Assembly: GCF_000020485.1 (NCBI RefSeq)
Contig: NC_011899.1
Location: 1,520,501 to 1,584,500 of the forward strand
Source of the DNA: Halothermothrix orenii H 168
GTDB lineage: Bacteria > Bacillota > Halanaerobiia > Halanaerobiales > Halothermotrichaceae
Direction of reading: 5' to 3'
DNA: 64,000 nt
Under the pieces are notes generated by a model. That model was not told the origin of the DNA. It saw only the letters and a program-made list of their open reading frames with translations, and searched no databases. The position numbers were made by a program, and so were the translations under genes. This document shows, in pieces, positions 27,137 to 36,505 of this stretch (the first letter of the stretch is position 1; every line of letters starts with the position of its first letter).

Positions 27137-29473
27137 TTATCCCATTTCTATATTATGCTCCTCCCCTGAATTTAATTCCAGTTTCCTATCTCCATGGTAG
27201 AAGCTCAATTTTTCACCTTTAATAAGCTTATACATGACTCCCTCTTCATTTACAGTAATTTTAAGCTGTCTTCCCCTGAACTTAACCTTAAATTCATACC
27301 CATCCCACTTTTCCGGTAAACAGGGGCTAAAGTGGAGTTCGCCATTATAATTACGCATTCCAGCAAATCCCTGGACTAACGCAAGCCAGGTTCCGGCCAT
27401 ACAGGCTGTATGGACACCCTGATAGGCATTTTTATTATAATCATCCAGGTCCAGCCTGGCTGTTTGCATAAAGTAATTGTAGGCAGAGTCATGATACCCG
27501 ATTTCACTGGCAATAATACTATAAATTGCCGGTGACAAAGAGGAATCATGGGTAGTTTTGGGTTCATAAAAATCATAGTTGGCTTTCTTCTGCTGGGTGG
27601 TAAATTGGTCACCCAGTAATAACATCAATAAAATTACATCTGCCTGTTTTATTACCTGGTAGCGCCATATAACCAGGGGATGCCAGTTTTTAACCAGAGG
27701 AATATCCTCTTCCGGTATGCTATCTACATCTATAGGGTCTTTATACAGGAAGGAATCGTCCTGGGGATGGATTCCCAGTTCTTCATTATATGGTAAATAC
27801 ATGTTGTCAGCAGCCCTTTTCCAGGCTTCAAGTTCTGAATCCTGTAAATTAATCTTTTCAACTAATTTTTTTAAATTATCAGGGGCTTTTTTCTCCATCA
27901 ACCGGTATGCCTCTAATGCCAGTTCCAGATTCAATTTAGCCATATAGTTGGTATAACAATTATTATTGACTCCCGGTTTATATTCATCCGGACCACAAAC
28001 CTCATTGATACAGAAGCGATTTCCTTTAAGCTCAATATAACTCCCCCGGCTGGCCCACATCCGGGCAGTTTCAAACAGGATTTCAGCGCCGTAATTAAAC
28101 AAGAAATCATAATCTCTGGTTGCAGTTACATACAGGTTAATGGCATAAGCAATGTCAGCATCTATATGATACTGTACGGTTGAACCCATAAAAAACCCTG
28201 AGGCTTCTTTACCATTAATCGTTCGCCACGGGTATAAGGCCCCATCCAGCCTCATCCTGCGGGCATTTTCCCGGGCTTCATCAAGGGTATAGTAACGGAA
28301 CATAAGTAGATCCTTTGAAATCTCCGGTTTACTATAGAGATAAAAAGGCAATATATATGTTTCTGTATCCCAGAAATAATGCCCTTCATAATATTCTCCG
28401 GTGAGTCCTTTGGCAGCAATATTAGTCTTTCCGTCACGCCCGGTTGACTGAATGAGATGAAAGGCATTAAACCTTAAAGCCTGCTGCAGGGCATCATCTC
28501 CGTATATTTTAATATCAACATCATCCCAGTAGTTCTGTAAAAATTGACAATGGTTTTCGAAAAGATAATCCCAGCCCTTTTCAGCGGCCTTACTAACTTC
28601 AGTAATAACTTTATCCACAATATCTTCTTTATCTATCTCCAGGGAATGGTACAGACAGGCATATTTCTCTAGAGTATACTCTTGACCCTGGCTGGCTTCG
28701 ATCTTATATAATTTTATAACCTTATCTCCCTCAATAAGGCTATTAGTAGTTTCAATTTCACCTGAACCAGCTGAAATTACATTCTTAACAGCAGTAGCCA
28801 CTTCAATACCACTGTTTTTTATTTTATGAACAAGATACAGCATTCCATCGGAAAAAGCCTTATCTATTACCTGTAAAGGTTTTTTATTTCTTAAGGTATG
28901 ATAATTTTGAACATCTCCCTTTAGAGATGACTCAACGGTTATGGTACCATCAAAATTAACTGGGGTAAAGCTATATTTAATAACTCCGATATGTGGTGAT
29001 GCCAGGGATAAAAACCTTTTTATTGTTAACTTAACTTTCCTTCCCTGAGGACTCTCCCAGGTAAGTTCCCTGGTTAAAGTCCCTTCCTTCATATCAAGAA
29101 CCCGTTTATAACCGCTGACCTTACCCTGTAACATATCAAATTTTTCATCACCAAGGTAAAGGTTAATTCCAGTCCAGTCAGCCAGATTGACCATGGTCTG
29201 ATAAAACTCCGGTAAATCAGGTGCCTCTTCTCCGTATATTATTTTCTCTTCAGTATAAACCCCGTTTATGTATGTACCAGGGGTAGTTGTCTGTTCCGGC
29301 CCTGAATAATCTTCTTCCAGAGTCCCCCTTAATCCCATATAACCATTACCGAGGGCAAAAATTGTTTCATTGTGGTGATTATTTTCTATCTTAAATTCTT
29401 TCTCAGTTATCGTCCATGGTTCATATTTATACAGCGGATTCTGGTAAAATTTCTTCAGATGGTATTTTCTCAT
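27137..29473 (-). CDS. GH65 disaccharide phosphorylase (kojibiose/trehalose/maltose phosphorylase group)
   Basis: Inverting phosphorylase that splits an alpha-glucosyl disaccharide with phosphate to beta-glucose-1-phosphate and glucose. 778 residues, full family length. Order: N-terminal beta-sandwich (about 1-270, 'ALGNGYMGLRGTLEE'), linker helices, an (alpha/alpha)6 barrel with the catalytic-acid motif 'CGPDEYKPGVNNNCYTNYMA', and a C-terminal beta-sheet domain. 'KPGVNNN' next to the catalytic Glu makes me lean to kojibiose phosphorylase, but trehalose, maltose or nigerose specificity cannot be excluded. There is no signal peptide. The start has AAAGGAGG. Beta-phosphoglucomutase, needed to use the product, is not in the window. 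Confidence 0.9.
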   Translation of the reverse strand: MRKYHLKKFYQNPLYKYEPWTITEKEFKIENNHHNETIFALGNGYMGLRGTLEEDYSGPEQTTTPGTYINGVYTEEKIIYGEEAPDLPEFYQTMVNLADWTGINLYLGDEKFDMLQGKVSGYKRVLDMKEGTLTRELTWESPQGRKVKLTIKRFLSLASPHIGVIKYSFTPVNFDGTITVESSLKGDVQNYHTLRNKKPLQVIDKAFSDGMLYLVHKIKNSGIEVATAVKNVISAGSGEIETTNSLIEGDKVIKLYKIEASQGQEYTLEKYACLYHSLEIDKEDIVDKVITEVSKAAEKGWDYLFENHCQFLQNYWDDVDIKIYGDDALQQALRFNAFHLIQSTGRDGKTNIAAKGLTGEYYEGHYFWDTETYILPFYLYSKPEISKDLLMFRYYTLDEARENARRMRLDGALYPWRTINGKEASGFFMGSTVQYHIDADIAYAINLYVTATRDYDFLFNYGAEILFETARMWASRGSYIELKGNRFCINEVCGPDEYKPGVNNNCYTNYMAKLNLELALEAYRLMEKKAPDNLKKLVEKINLQDSELEAWKRAADNMYLPYNEELGIHPQDDSFLYKDPIDVDSIPEEDIPLVKNWHPLVIWRYQVIKQADVILLMLLLGDQFTTQQKKANYDFYEPKTTHDSSLSPAIYSIIASEIGYHDSAYNYFMQTARLDLDDYNKNAYQGVHTACMAGTWLALVQGFAGMRNYNGELHFSPCLPEKWDGYEFKVKFRGRQLKITVNEEGVMYKLIKGEKLSFYHGDRKLELNSGEEHNIEMG

Positions 29474-29489
29474 CGTATTACCTCCTTTG

Positions 29490-29499
29490 CAACCGGTTG
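29490..29499. promoter_or_regulatory. LacI-type operator O1 (CAACCGGTTG)
   Basis: Third perfect copy, between the -10 box and the start codon of the GH65 gene, close to the expected transcription start. Binding there would block the promoter. Confidence 0.88.
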
Positions 29500-29506
29500 T
29501 ATTTTG

Positions 29507-29535
29507 ATTATATAACAGTAAATTATATTAGTCAA
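29507..29535 (-). promoter_or_regulatory. sigma-A promoter of the GH65 phosphorylase
   Basis: Minus-strand TTGACT (complement of 29530-29535), 17-base spacer, TATAAT (complement of 29507-29512). It lies just upstream of operator O1. Near-consensus. Confidence 0.85.
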
Positions 29536-29723
29536 GTAGTTGTGTTATCAAAAAATTATTTTATTATTAATTTTCTGTATAATTTAAGCCAGGTTTCTTA
29601 AACTAAAAAAAAATCCCGTTATCTCTCATAATTGATACCCAGGATATTAAATAATACTCCAGAATACTGCTGTTTTTACTGTCGTAACCCCATGGTCCAA
29701 TACTCATAAAGGAGGTTAAAAAC

Positions 29724-30620
29724 TTGCTGAATACAATTAAGAAATGGTTAATTGCTATTAGACCATTTGGCTTTGCAACAACTCTGGTCTCAACAACCCT
29801 GGGAGCATCCCTGGCCTTCTATCATGGTAGTTTTAACCCAGGGCTCTATTTTATGACAATGGCTCCTCTACTTTTGATCCATACTGGAACAAATCTGATC
29901 AATGATTATTATGATTATAAATTCGGCCTTGACGGTGAACAGAGTCTATCCTCAAGTGGCCTCAACAGAGTTAATGGTCAAATTAAATTAAATCAAATAT
30001 ATACTGTAGCCATTGCCTGTTTTCTGGCCAGTATCCCCTTTGGGGCATATTTAACCCTGTTAAGGGGACCTATTATCTTTATTCTGGGAACACTGGGGGC
30101 GCTGGCAGGGTATTTTTATACAGCATCTCCCATCAGTTATAAATACTATGGTCTTGGTGGCCCCTCCATATTTATTTTTATGGGGGTTATGATGGTCTGG
30201 GGAATGTTTTATATTCAGACAGGAATTAATAGCTGGTATCCGGTACTGGTGGGCCTTCCTGTTAGCTTTTTAATTACAGGAATGCAGCATTCCAATGAAT
30301 TGAGGGATTATGAAAATGATATGAAAAATGGTATAAAAACAGCCCCGGTAATAATGGGGTTTGAAAGAGCCAGGTATTATTATTATTTTCTTATCATCTC
30401 TGCCTATATATCCCTGGTCTTGCTTATTACCTATAACCTGCTACCCCTCTGGACCACCCTGGCCTTTATAACTATACCCCTGGCCTATTTACCAGTAAAA
30501 AAAGTAGCAACAGCCACGTCTCAGAATGACCTTAAAGGTATTGACTATCAGATGGCCCGGTTAAACATTCAATTCGGCATTTTCCTGTCCGGGGCCATTA
30601 TTATCAGTAAATATATGTAA
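29724..30620 (+). CDS. UbiA-superfamily prenyltransferase, MenA-like
   Basis: A membrane enzyme that attaches a prenyl chain to an aromatic acceptor. 298 residues; TTG start 8 bases behind AAAGGAGGT. About eight spans. First Asp-rich motif 'NLINDYYDYKFGLD' (about 58-71); second 'NELRDYENDMKNG' (about 192-204). Both resemble 1,4-dihydroxy-2-naphthoate prenyltransferase (MenA, or DmkA of Listeria extracellular electron transfer) more than 4-hydroxybenzoate enzymes. No other men gene lies beside it; its neighbour mogA is convergent. Together with the UbiA/UbiD/UbiX set at 55-58 kb, it suggests this organism makes a quinone. Other acceptors are possible. Confidence 0.85.
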   Translation: MLNTIKKWLIAIRPFGFATTLVSTTLGASLAFYHGSFNPGLYFMTMAPLLLIHTGTNLINDYYDYKFGLDGEQSLSSSGLNRVNGQIKLNQIYTVAIACFLASIPFGAYLTLLRGPIIFILGTLGALAGYFYTASPISYKYYGLGGPSIFIFMGVMMVWGMFYIQTGINSWYPVLVGLPVSFLITGMQHSNELRDYENDMKNGIKTAPVIMGFERARYYYYFLIISAYISLVLLITYNLLPLWTTLAFITIPLAYLPVKKVATATSQNDLKGIDYQMARLNIQFGIFLSGAIIISKYM

Positions 30621-30625
30621 AATAT

Positions 30626-31090
30626 TTAGACCTTTTTTAATTCCGCTAACCCATGGATTAAGACTGTACAAATGGATTCCAGGCTGTCTTTTATTTCTCC
30701 TGGTTTTCCAGGTAAATTAACAATCAATGTCGACTTTCTAATACCGGCCCTGGCCCTGGTGAGACAGGCCTCAGGGCATCTCTTCATCAATTCCCACCTC
30801 ATTAATTCTGTTATTCCCGGAACTTCACGTTCAATTACTGCCATAGTGGCCTCAGGAGTTACATCTTTTCTGGCAAAACCTGTCCCCCCTGAAGTTAAAA
30901 TTAAATCAGCCATGCCCCTCTCACTTATATTAAAAAGGGCCTCTCTGATTTTTCCAAAGCTCTCAGGTACCCTTTTATAACAAACCTCTTTACCCCCTAT
31001 TTTATCAACAAATTCTTTTATAATAGGTTTGGTCTGGTCCTCTTCTTCAGAATCTCCCCCGGCAATAGAAAGTATGGCCACTTTAATCAT
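30626..31090 (-). CDS. MogA/MoaB-family molybdopterin-binding protein
   Basis: Adenylates molybdopterin during molybdenum (or tungsten) cofactor assembly. 154 residues from ATG 31090, which is 8 bases behind AAAGGGG; an upstream in-frame ATG overlaps that site. The motif 'LILTSGGTGFARKDVTPEAT' (about 64-83) is the molybdopterin-binding signature, and 'VNLPGKPGEI' is the second conserved loop. No other moa or moe gene is in the window. It is the last gene of its strand here and converges on the MenA-like gene. Confidence 0.9.
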   Translation of the reverse strand: MIKVAILSIAGGDSEEEDQTKPIIKEFVDKIGGKEVCYKRVPESFGKIREALFNISERGMADLILTSGGTGFARKDVTPEATMAVIEREVPGITELMRWELMKRCPEACLTRARAGIRKSTLIVNLPGKPGEIKDSLESICTVLIHGLAELKKV

Positions 31091-31261
31091 TAAATTACCC
31101 CTTTCCATTTTCACTTAACATTACAACCAGAATCTACCCATTTCTTAATTATTATTATAACTCTTTTTTTTACTAATTTCTACTAGTTAATTACTAATAG
31201 TTACCTTTGCTTTGAATTATCTGTAAACTAAAATTTAATAAAAATAAAAATTAATATAAAC

Positions 31262-31299
31262 AAAAAACTCAGGGGGTCGTATCATACAACTCCCTGAGC
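31262..31299 (-). terminator. intrinsic terminator of valS
   Basis: Minus-strand stem GCTCAGGG...CCCTGAG (31292-31299 with 31268-31274), followed by TTTTTTG, just past the valS stop. Confidence 0.88.
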
Positions 31300-31313
31300 T
31301 TTACAATTATATA

Positions 31314-33962
31314 CTATTTTAACTCTTTCAGCCTGCTCAAAAGCTTTTCCTTTTTATCCTGGTAGGTTTTAAGTTTTTCCCTCTCGGCTTCAACTAAATG
31401 TTGAGGAGCCTTATTAACAAAACCCTCATTGGCCAGTTTTCCTCTGGCCCTGTTTATTTCAAAATCAACCTTTTCCATTTCTTTTTTGAGCCTTTCTACC
31501 TCTTTTTCAAGATCAACCATACCCTCCAGTGGCAGAATAATCTCAACACCATTGACAACTGCTGTAGAAACTTTATCCGGTTTCTTCTGTAAGGATTCAG
31601 TTATGGTTAACTCCTTAACCCGGGCCAGGTCTTTAATATATTCAGCCCCTGCTTCCAGCAACTCCAGCTTCTGGGTTGGTGAATTTAAGATAGCTGTAAT
31701 CCTTCTGCCGGGGTTAACTTTCATTTCATTCCTTATATTCCTGATAGATTTTATAATATTCATGATTAACTGCATATGCTCTTCTACTTCTTCATTAATC
31801 AATTCGCTCTCAACTTCTGGCCATGAACTAATCATAATACTTTCTCCATTACTGATTGATAACTGCTGCCATATCTCTTCTGTAATAAAGGGCATAACGG
31901 GATGGAGTAACCTTAATATTTTCTCCAGAACCTTTAATCCTGTATACTGGGCAGTTCTCTTTTCCATAACATCTTTATCCTGATATAGCCTTGGTTTAAT
32001 CAACTCAATGTACCAGTCACAGAATTCACTCCAGATAAAATCATAAAGTACTTTAGCCGCTTCCCCGAAATAATACTTTTCAAAGGCTTTATCCACTTCC
32101 TCTATAACCTTCTGGAGTCTGCTTAACATCCATTTATCGGCCAGGGTTAACTTGAGGTCATTCTCATCAATTTCTGAAGGATCAAGGTCATCTGTATTCA
32201 TCAAGATAAAACGGGCCGCGTTCCAGATTTTGTTGGCGAAATTTCGACTTGCTTCCAACCTTTCTTCCCTGAACCTCATATCATTTCCGGGGGTATTACC
32301 GGTTATCAGCATAAATCTAAGGGCATCGGCTCCGTATTTTTCGACAACCTCCAGAGGATCAATTCCATTACCTAGGGACTTACTCATCTTCCTCCCCAGG
32401 GCATCTCTGATTAGCCCGTGAATATATACATCTTTAAAGGGTGGCTCATCCATAAATTCTAAAGCCATAAATATCATTCTTGCAACCCAGAAGAAGATGA
32501 TATCTCGACCTGTAACCAGGACATCAGTGGGATAAAAATAATCAAGGTCTTCAGTCCGGTCTGGCCAGCCCATTGTAGAGAAAGGCCAGAGGGCAGAACT
32601 GAACCAGGTATCAAGGACATCCTCATCCTGTTTGAGATTTTCACTACCACAGCCAGGGCAAACTTTAACCTCTTCTTCCTTGCTTACAATGGTCTCTCCA
32701 CAGTCCTGACAGTACCAGACAGGAATTCTATGTCCCCACCATAACTGTCTTGAAATACACCAGTCCTGAATATTTTCCATCCAGTTTAAATAAACCTTAC
32801 TAAACCGTTCCGGAACAAATCTAACCTTCCCCTCTTTTACAATTCTGATGGCCGGTTCGGCCAGGGGCTTCATTTTAACAAACCACTGCTTGGAAACAAG
32901 TGGCTCAATAACAGTGTCACATCGATAACACTGGCCCACCGAATGTTGGTGGTCTTCAATCTTTTCCAGCAGTCCCTGTTTTTTAAGATCTTCCACAACC
33001 TTTTCCCGGCATTCATAGCGGTCAAGCCCGGCATAATCACCAGCTTCCTCTGTCATTTTAGCATCCTCATCTATAACTTTAACCAGGGGCAGGTCATGAC
33101 GCTGACCCATCTCAAAGTCGTTTGGGTCATGGGCCGGGGTCACTTTAACCATACCTGTTCCAAATTCACTATCAACATATTCATCGGCTATAATAGGAAT
33201 TTCTCTATCCATCAGGGGCAGAACAACATGGGAACCTACCAGGTCTTTATACCGGTCATCCCCAGGGTGAACGGCCACAGCTGTATCCCCGAGCATGGTC
33301 TCCGGCCTGGTGGTAGCTACCGTGATATAACCGTCTCCATCTTTTAATGGATACTTAATATGGTAAAGTTTCCCTTCTTTTTCTTCATGTTCAACCTCAA
33401 TATCAGAGAGAGTGGTGTGGCAATCTGGACACCAGTTTACAATATAATCACCCTGATAGATTAACCCCCTTTTATATAGCTCTACAAATACTTCACGAAC
33501 TGCCCGGGAACAGCCTTCATCCATTGTAAACCTTTCCCGGGACCAGTCACACGATGACCCCAGTTTCCTTAACTGACTGGTAATCCGGCCACCATATTCT
33601 TCCTTCCATTCCCAGGCCCTTTTTAAAAAGCCATCACGACCAAGGCTGTCTTTATCCAGTCCTTCGTCCCTGATCTTATCAACAACCTTAACCTCAGTGG
33701 CTATACTGGCATGGTCAGTACCTGGTAACCACAGGGTATTATAACCCTTCATCCTTTTCCATCTGGTCAAAATATCCTGAAGGGTATTATCCAGGGCATG
33801 CCCCAGATGGAGCTGGCCAGTAATATTCGGTGGTGGCATTACAATACTGAAAGACTCACGGTCGGGCTTTGTTTCAGCCTCAAAAAAACCTTTTTCTTCC
33901 CAGTATTCATACCATTTATCCTCTACTTTACCGGGATCATAAGTCTTCGGTAGTTTTTTCAA
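31314..33962 (-). CDS. valS: valyl-tRNA synthetase
   Basis: Class I synthetase charging tRNA-Val. 882 residues. HIGH-type motif '[16 protein letters not shown]' (about 43-58), editing domain with '[17 protein letters not shown]', a zinc ribbon (C-x2-C ... C-x2-C near 410-440), KMSKS motif '[12 protein letters not shown]' (about 520-531), anticodon-binding domain, and the C-terminal coiled coil '[32 protein letters not shown]' typical of ValRS. The ATG at 33962 follows GGGGGAATAAATTTG. Expression is controlled by the T-box leader just upstream. Confidence 0.98.
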   Translation of the reverse strand: MKKLPKTYDPGKVEDKWYEYWEEKGFFEAETKPDRESFSIVMPPPNITGQLHLGHALDNTLQDILTRWKRMKGYNTLWLPGTDHASIATEVKVVDKIRDEGLDKDSLGRDGFLKRAWEWKEEYGGRITSQLRKLGSSCDWSRERFTMDEGCSRAVREVFVELYKRGLIYQGDYIVNWCPDCHTTLSDIEVEHEEKEGKLYHIKYPLKDGDGYITVATTRPETMLGDTAVAVHPGDDRYKDLVGSHVVLPLMDREIPIIADEYVDSEFGTGMVKVTPAHDPNDFEMGQRHDLPLVKVIDEDAKMTEEAGDYAGLDRYECREKVVEDLKKQGLLEKIEDHQHSVGQCYRCDTVIEPLVSKQWFVKMKPLAEPAIRIVKEGKVRFVPERFSKVYLNWMENIQDWCISRQLWWGHRIPVWYCQDCGETIVSKEEEVKVCPGCGSENLKQDEDVLDTWFSSALWPFSTMGWPDRTEDLDYFYPTDVLVTGRDIIFFWVARMIFMALEFMDEPPFKDVYIHGLIRDALGRKMSKSLGNGIDPLEVVEKYGADALRFMLITGNTPGNDMRFREERLEASRNFANKIWNAARFILMNTDDLDPSEIDENDLKLTLADKWMLSRLQKVIEEVDKAFEKYYFGEAAKVLYDFIWSEFCDWYIELIKPRLYQDKDVMEKRTAQYTGLKVLEKILRLLHPVMPFITEEIWQQLSISNGESIMISSWPEVESELINEEVEEHMQLIMNIIKSIRNIRNEMKVNPGRRITAILNSPTQKLELLEAGAEYIKDLARVKELTITESLQKKPDKVSTAVVNGVEIILPLEGMVDLEKEVERLKKEMEKVDFEINRARGKLANEGFVNKAPQHLVEAEREKLKTYQDKKEKLLSRLKELK

Positions 33963-34005
33963 ATTTATTCCCCCCTTTTAGTATTCTGATTACCCATAAA
34001 TAATT

Positions 34006-34285
34006 AAAAAGTCCTCCCTCATCCCTGTTAAGGACGAAAGAGGACCTTTCTTCCGTGGTACCACCTTACTTCTACTCCACCACTATAACGATAACGGTGA
34101 AGTAGCTCTCATGCCAAGATAACGGTTTAACCGTCCCGACCTACTCTATTCAGCCAGGCAACTCCCGGGCGACCTTCATTCAGTCTCTTCTAAGGGGACT
34201 TTCAGCCTCTGGTCCCCTCTCTCTGGAGAAGAACAAACTGAATTACTCCTCCCGTTCCCAGTCTTTAATTTAATAATATCAAGTT
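34006..34285 (-). promoter_or_regulatory. T-box riboswitch (Val specifier) of valS
   Basis: The 280-base leader upstream of valS contains the T-box antiterminator sequence GGTGGTACCACGGAAG (complement of 34050-34065). It is followed by a terminator with arms GTCCTC / GAGGAC (34040-34045 with 34011-34016) and TTTTT. Stem I lies upstream. The triplet GTC in 'GAAGGTCGCC' (complement of 34171-34173) is the likely valine specifier. Uncharged tRNA-Val would stabilise the antiterminator and switch on valS. Confidence 0.93.
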
Positions 34286-34678
34286 TATCTAATATCATTG
34301 AGTTTATCTAGGTTAATCGATAATAAATAAACAAAAAACTTTTTCTACATTTCTTTTAAATATCATATAATTAATAATAGATTTTGTCAAGGATAAACAA
34401 CTATAATTTTTATTCAAGCTCCACATAAATCAATTATTATTAATTTTTTATTATAAAATTAACTTTTTTGAAAATAAAAAATTTTACAATGTGAAAAATT
34501 TTAAATTTTATTCAAGGTATTTGCCACCTTTTGTCGAATTACATTAATAAAATGTTACAATTAGAATGTTACAATGTATAATATAATTTATAATATTAAT
34601 GTATAACATATAGTAAGATCTATACAGAGGATATCGGTAAACCAGATTTAAGTGCAATTTTTAAGGGAGGTGATTGAG
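34286..34678. other. AT-rich divergent promoter region with a direct repeat
   Basis: Between the valS leader and the histidine kinase gene. It holds the (unplaced) promoter of the T-box transcript and, on the plus side, two direct copies of AATGTTACAAT (34551-34561 and 34565-34575, 14 bases apart) about 105 bases before the kinase start. No gene seen. Confidence 0.5.
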
Positions 34679-36016
34679 ATGACAATTTCTTTCCCTAATT
34701 TTTATTTATACTATGTAATAACTGAACTAACGGTCTTTACACTGGTTTTAAAAATCCTTAAAACAACCAGAAACAATTTATATTTTATTATACCCTTTAT
34801 CCATACTGCTTTTTTATACATATTTAGATCCCATCTCCACCCGGTTTTTTCCCTGACCTTTTCTATAATCCTGGGGGGTATACTTATTCATTATATCCTG
34901 AGGTTTAATATAATCCAGAGCCTGATAATTACCCTGATTACATTTTCTATTTATATACCCCTGGAGAATATGGTCTTTGCCCTCTTCTTTTATTTTTCAT
35001 CAGAAGACTATTACACTACTCTAAATTCTATAACATATACAGGCACCATTTTACTCATATTTTTATTAATCATCTTTGGTTTTACCCTTCTACTCAAGTG
35101 CCTGAACTCAAAGAATAACCTTAACAGTGAAAAGTTTAATTACATTAACTGGGAGAATATAGAATTAAGCTCTGTAATTATCTTCATTTTTATTGAAAAC
35201 ATTGCCTTTTCATACTATTTCACTCATCTTCTGGTCCTTAGACCCGGTGGTAGTAATAAAGAAATTCTCCTTTTTTCCACAGCCTTATTAATCTTGATCA
35301 TTGTCTCTTTATTAATGGTTAGATTTATTAAACTTATTAATAAAAAAATAGACCTGGCAGCAGCCGAGGAAAAAATAAACTCCCTTTCCAACCTTAACTT
35401 TGCTTTAAAACGGCAACTACATGATTTTAAACATCATCTCCAGCTCCTGACCTTTTTAATCCAGATGAAGAAATATGACAGGGCCCTTGAATATATGAAA
35501 AGTGTAACCACTGAACTAAATGAACTGGGTAAAATTAGTAGTACCGGAATACCTGCCCTCAACGGACTTCTCCAGTATAAAATGGCCCTGGCTAAAAAAG
35601 AAGATATCAAACTCCAGGTGGAAGCCCTGGCCAAACTGGAAAATCTACCCCTGAACCCTAGCAAGATTTGTCGGGTTATCGGAAACCTTATTGATAATGC
35701 CATCGAATACTTAAAAGATAAAAAGGACCTTGAAAAATATATACAGTTAATTATAACCGATACCAGACATGAATACCACATAAACCTGTCCAACCCTGTA
35801 ACCCCGAAAGACCATTTAAACGAAAACATGTTATCTAAATTTTTACAACCCGGTTTTTCCACCAAGGGAAAAAACCGGGGATTAGGTCTTGCCATTGTTA
35901 ATGAAATTATAAAAGAAAGTGGTGGGAAATTTTTACCTCAACTCGATGAAGAAGAAGGAATTTTGTCATTTCAAATAATAATACCAAAAAGCAACAGTAA
36001 TGATAAACCATTTTAA
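34679..36016 (+). CDS. GHKL sensor histidine kinase (AgrC/NatK-like), orphan
   Basis: A 445-residue kinase from ATG 34679, 7 bases behind GGGAGGTG (an upstream in-frame GTG, 34652, has no ribosome site). Six or seven membrane spans fill residues 1-215. A helical dimerisation segment follows with the phospho-accepting His in 'LHDFKHHLQLL'. The ATPase domain has an N-box 'GNLIDNAIEYL' and a G-box 'KGKNRGLGLAIVNEI'. This layout matches peptide- or membrane-stress-sensing kinases that pair with LytTR response regulators. No response regulator is nearby, so its partner is unknown. Confidence 0.88.
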   Translation: MTISFPNFYLYYVITELTVFTLVLKILKTTRNNLYFIIPFIHTAFLYIFRSHLHPVFSLTFSIILGGILIHYILRFNIIQSLIITLITFSIYIPLENMVFALFFYFSSEDYYTTLNSITYTGTILLIFLLIIFGFTLLLKCLNSKNNLNSEKFNYINWENIELSSVIIFIFIENIAFSYYFTHLLVLRPGGSNKEILLFSTALLILIIVSLLMVRFIKLINKKIDLAAAEEKINSLSNLNFALKRQLHDFKHHLQLLTFLIQMKKYDRALEYMKSVTTELNELGKISSTGIPALNGLLQYKMALAKKEDIKLQVEALAKLENLPLNPSKICRVIGNLIDNAIEYLKDKKDLEKYIQLIITDTRHEYHINLSNPVTPKDHLNENMLSKFLQPGFSTKGKNRGLGLAIVNEIIKESGGKFLPQLDEEEGILSFQIIIPKSNSNDKPF

Positions 36017-36073
36017 AGAATATTTAAAACAGACATGGGGATGCTATAACAAAAGGATAAAAGGAGGCAAAAC

Positions 36074-36505
36074 ATGAGGCGATACCCTCTGGAAAGGCAT
36101 CCCTTTAGTGAAGTTAACTCTCTCAGGGACCAGATGGACCGTTTTTTTGAAAATCTCCCCTATGAAAATTTTATGAATTTTAGACCCTCTATTGATGTCT
36201 TTGAAAAGGATGGAAATGTTATTGTCGAAGCCGATATCCCGGGAATTAACCCTGACGACATTGAAATTGCCATAAGTGAAGACCGCTTAAATATCAAAGG
36301 AAAAGTAGAAAAAAATGAAGAAGTTAAAGAAGATAACTATTACCGGACAGAAAGACAGTTCGGCAGTTTTAATAGAAATATAAATCTGCCAGCCCGGGTT
36401 AACCATAAAAAAGCTGAAGCCCGGGTCAACAATGGCGTACTTAAAATAAAGATACCCAAAATGGAACACGAATCAGAAAAAATCACTCGCTTACGCCCTC
36501 ATTAA
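36074..36505 (+). CDS. small heat-shock protein Hsp20
   Basis: A 143-residue ATP-independent chaperone that holds unfolding proteins. Alpha-crystallin domain about 38-130, opening 'PSIDVFEKDGNVIVEADIPGI', with 'ERQFGSFNRNINLPA' and the C-terminal I-x-I anchor 'LKIKIPK'. AAAGGAGG precedes the ATG. It is 57 bases after the kinase gene on the same strand. Its last 15 bases overlap the 3' end of the convergent mrfB gene. I see no CIRCE element. Confidence 0.94.
   Translation: MRRYPLERHPFSEVNSLRDQMDRFFENLPYENFMNFRPSIDVFEKDGNVIVEADIPGINPDDIEIAISEDRLNIKGKVEKNEEVKEDNYYRTERQFGSFNRNINLPARVNHKKAEARVNNGVLKIKIPKMEHESEKITRLRPH

Noticed and set aside
31429-31983. 184-codon plus-strand ORF, Ser/Ile-rich
   Set aside because: Antisense to the C-terminal coiled coil and anticodon domain of valS; composition is that of a shadow frame.
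35434-35895. 153-codon minus-strand ORF
   Set aside because: Antisense to the kinase domain of the GHKL gene; no independent support.
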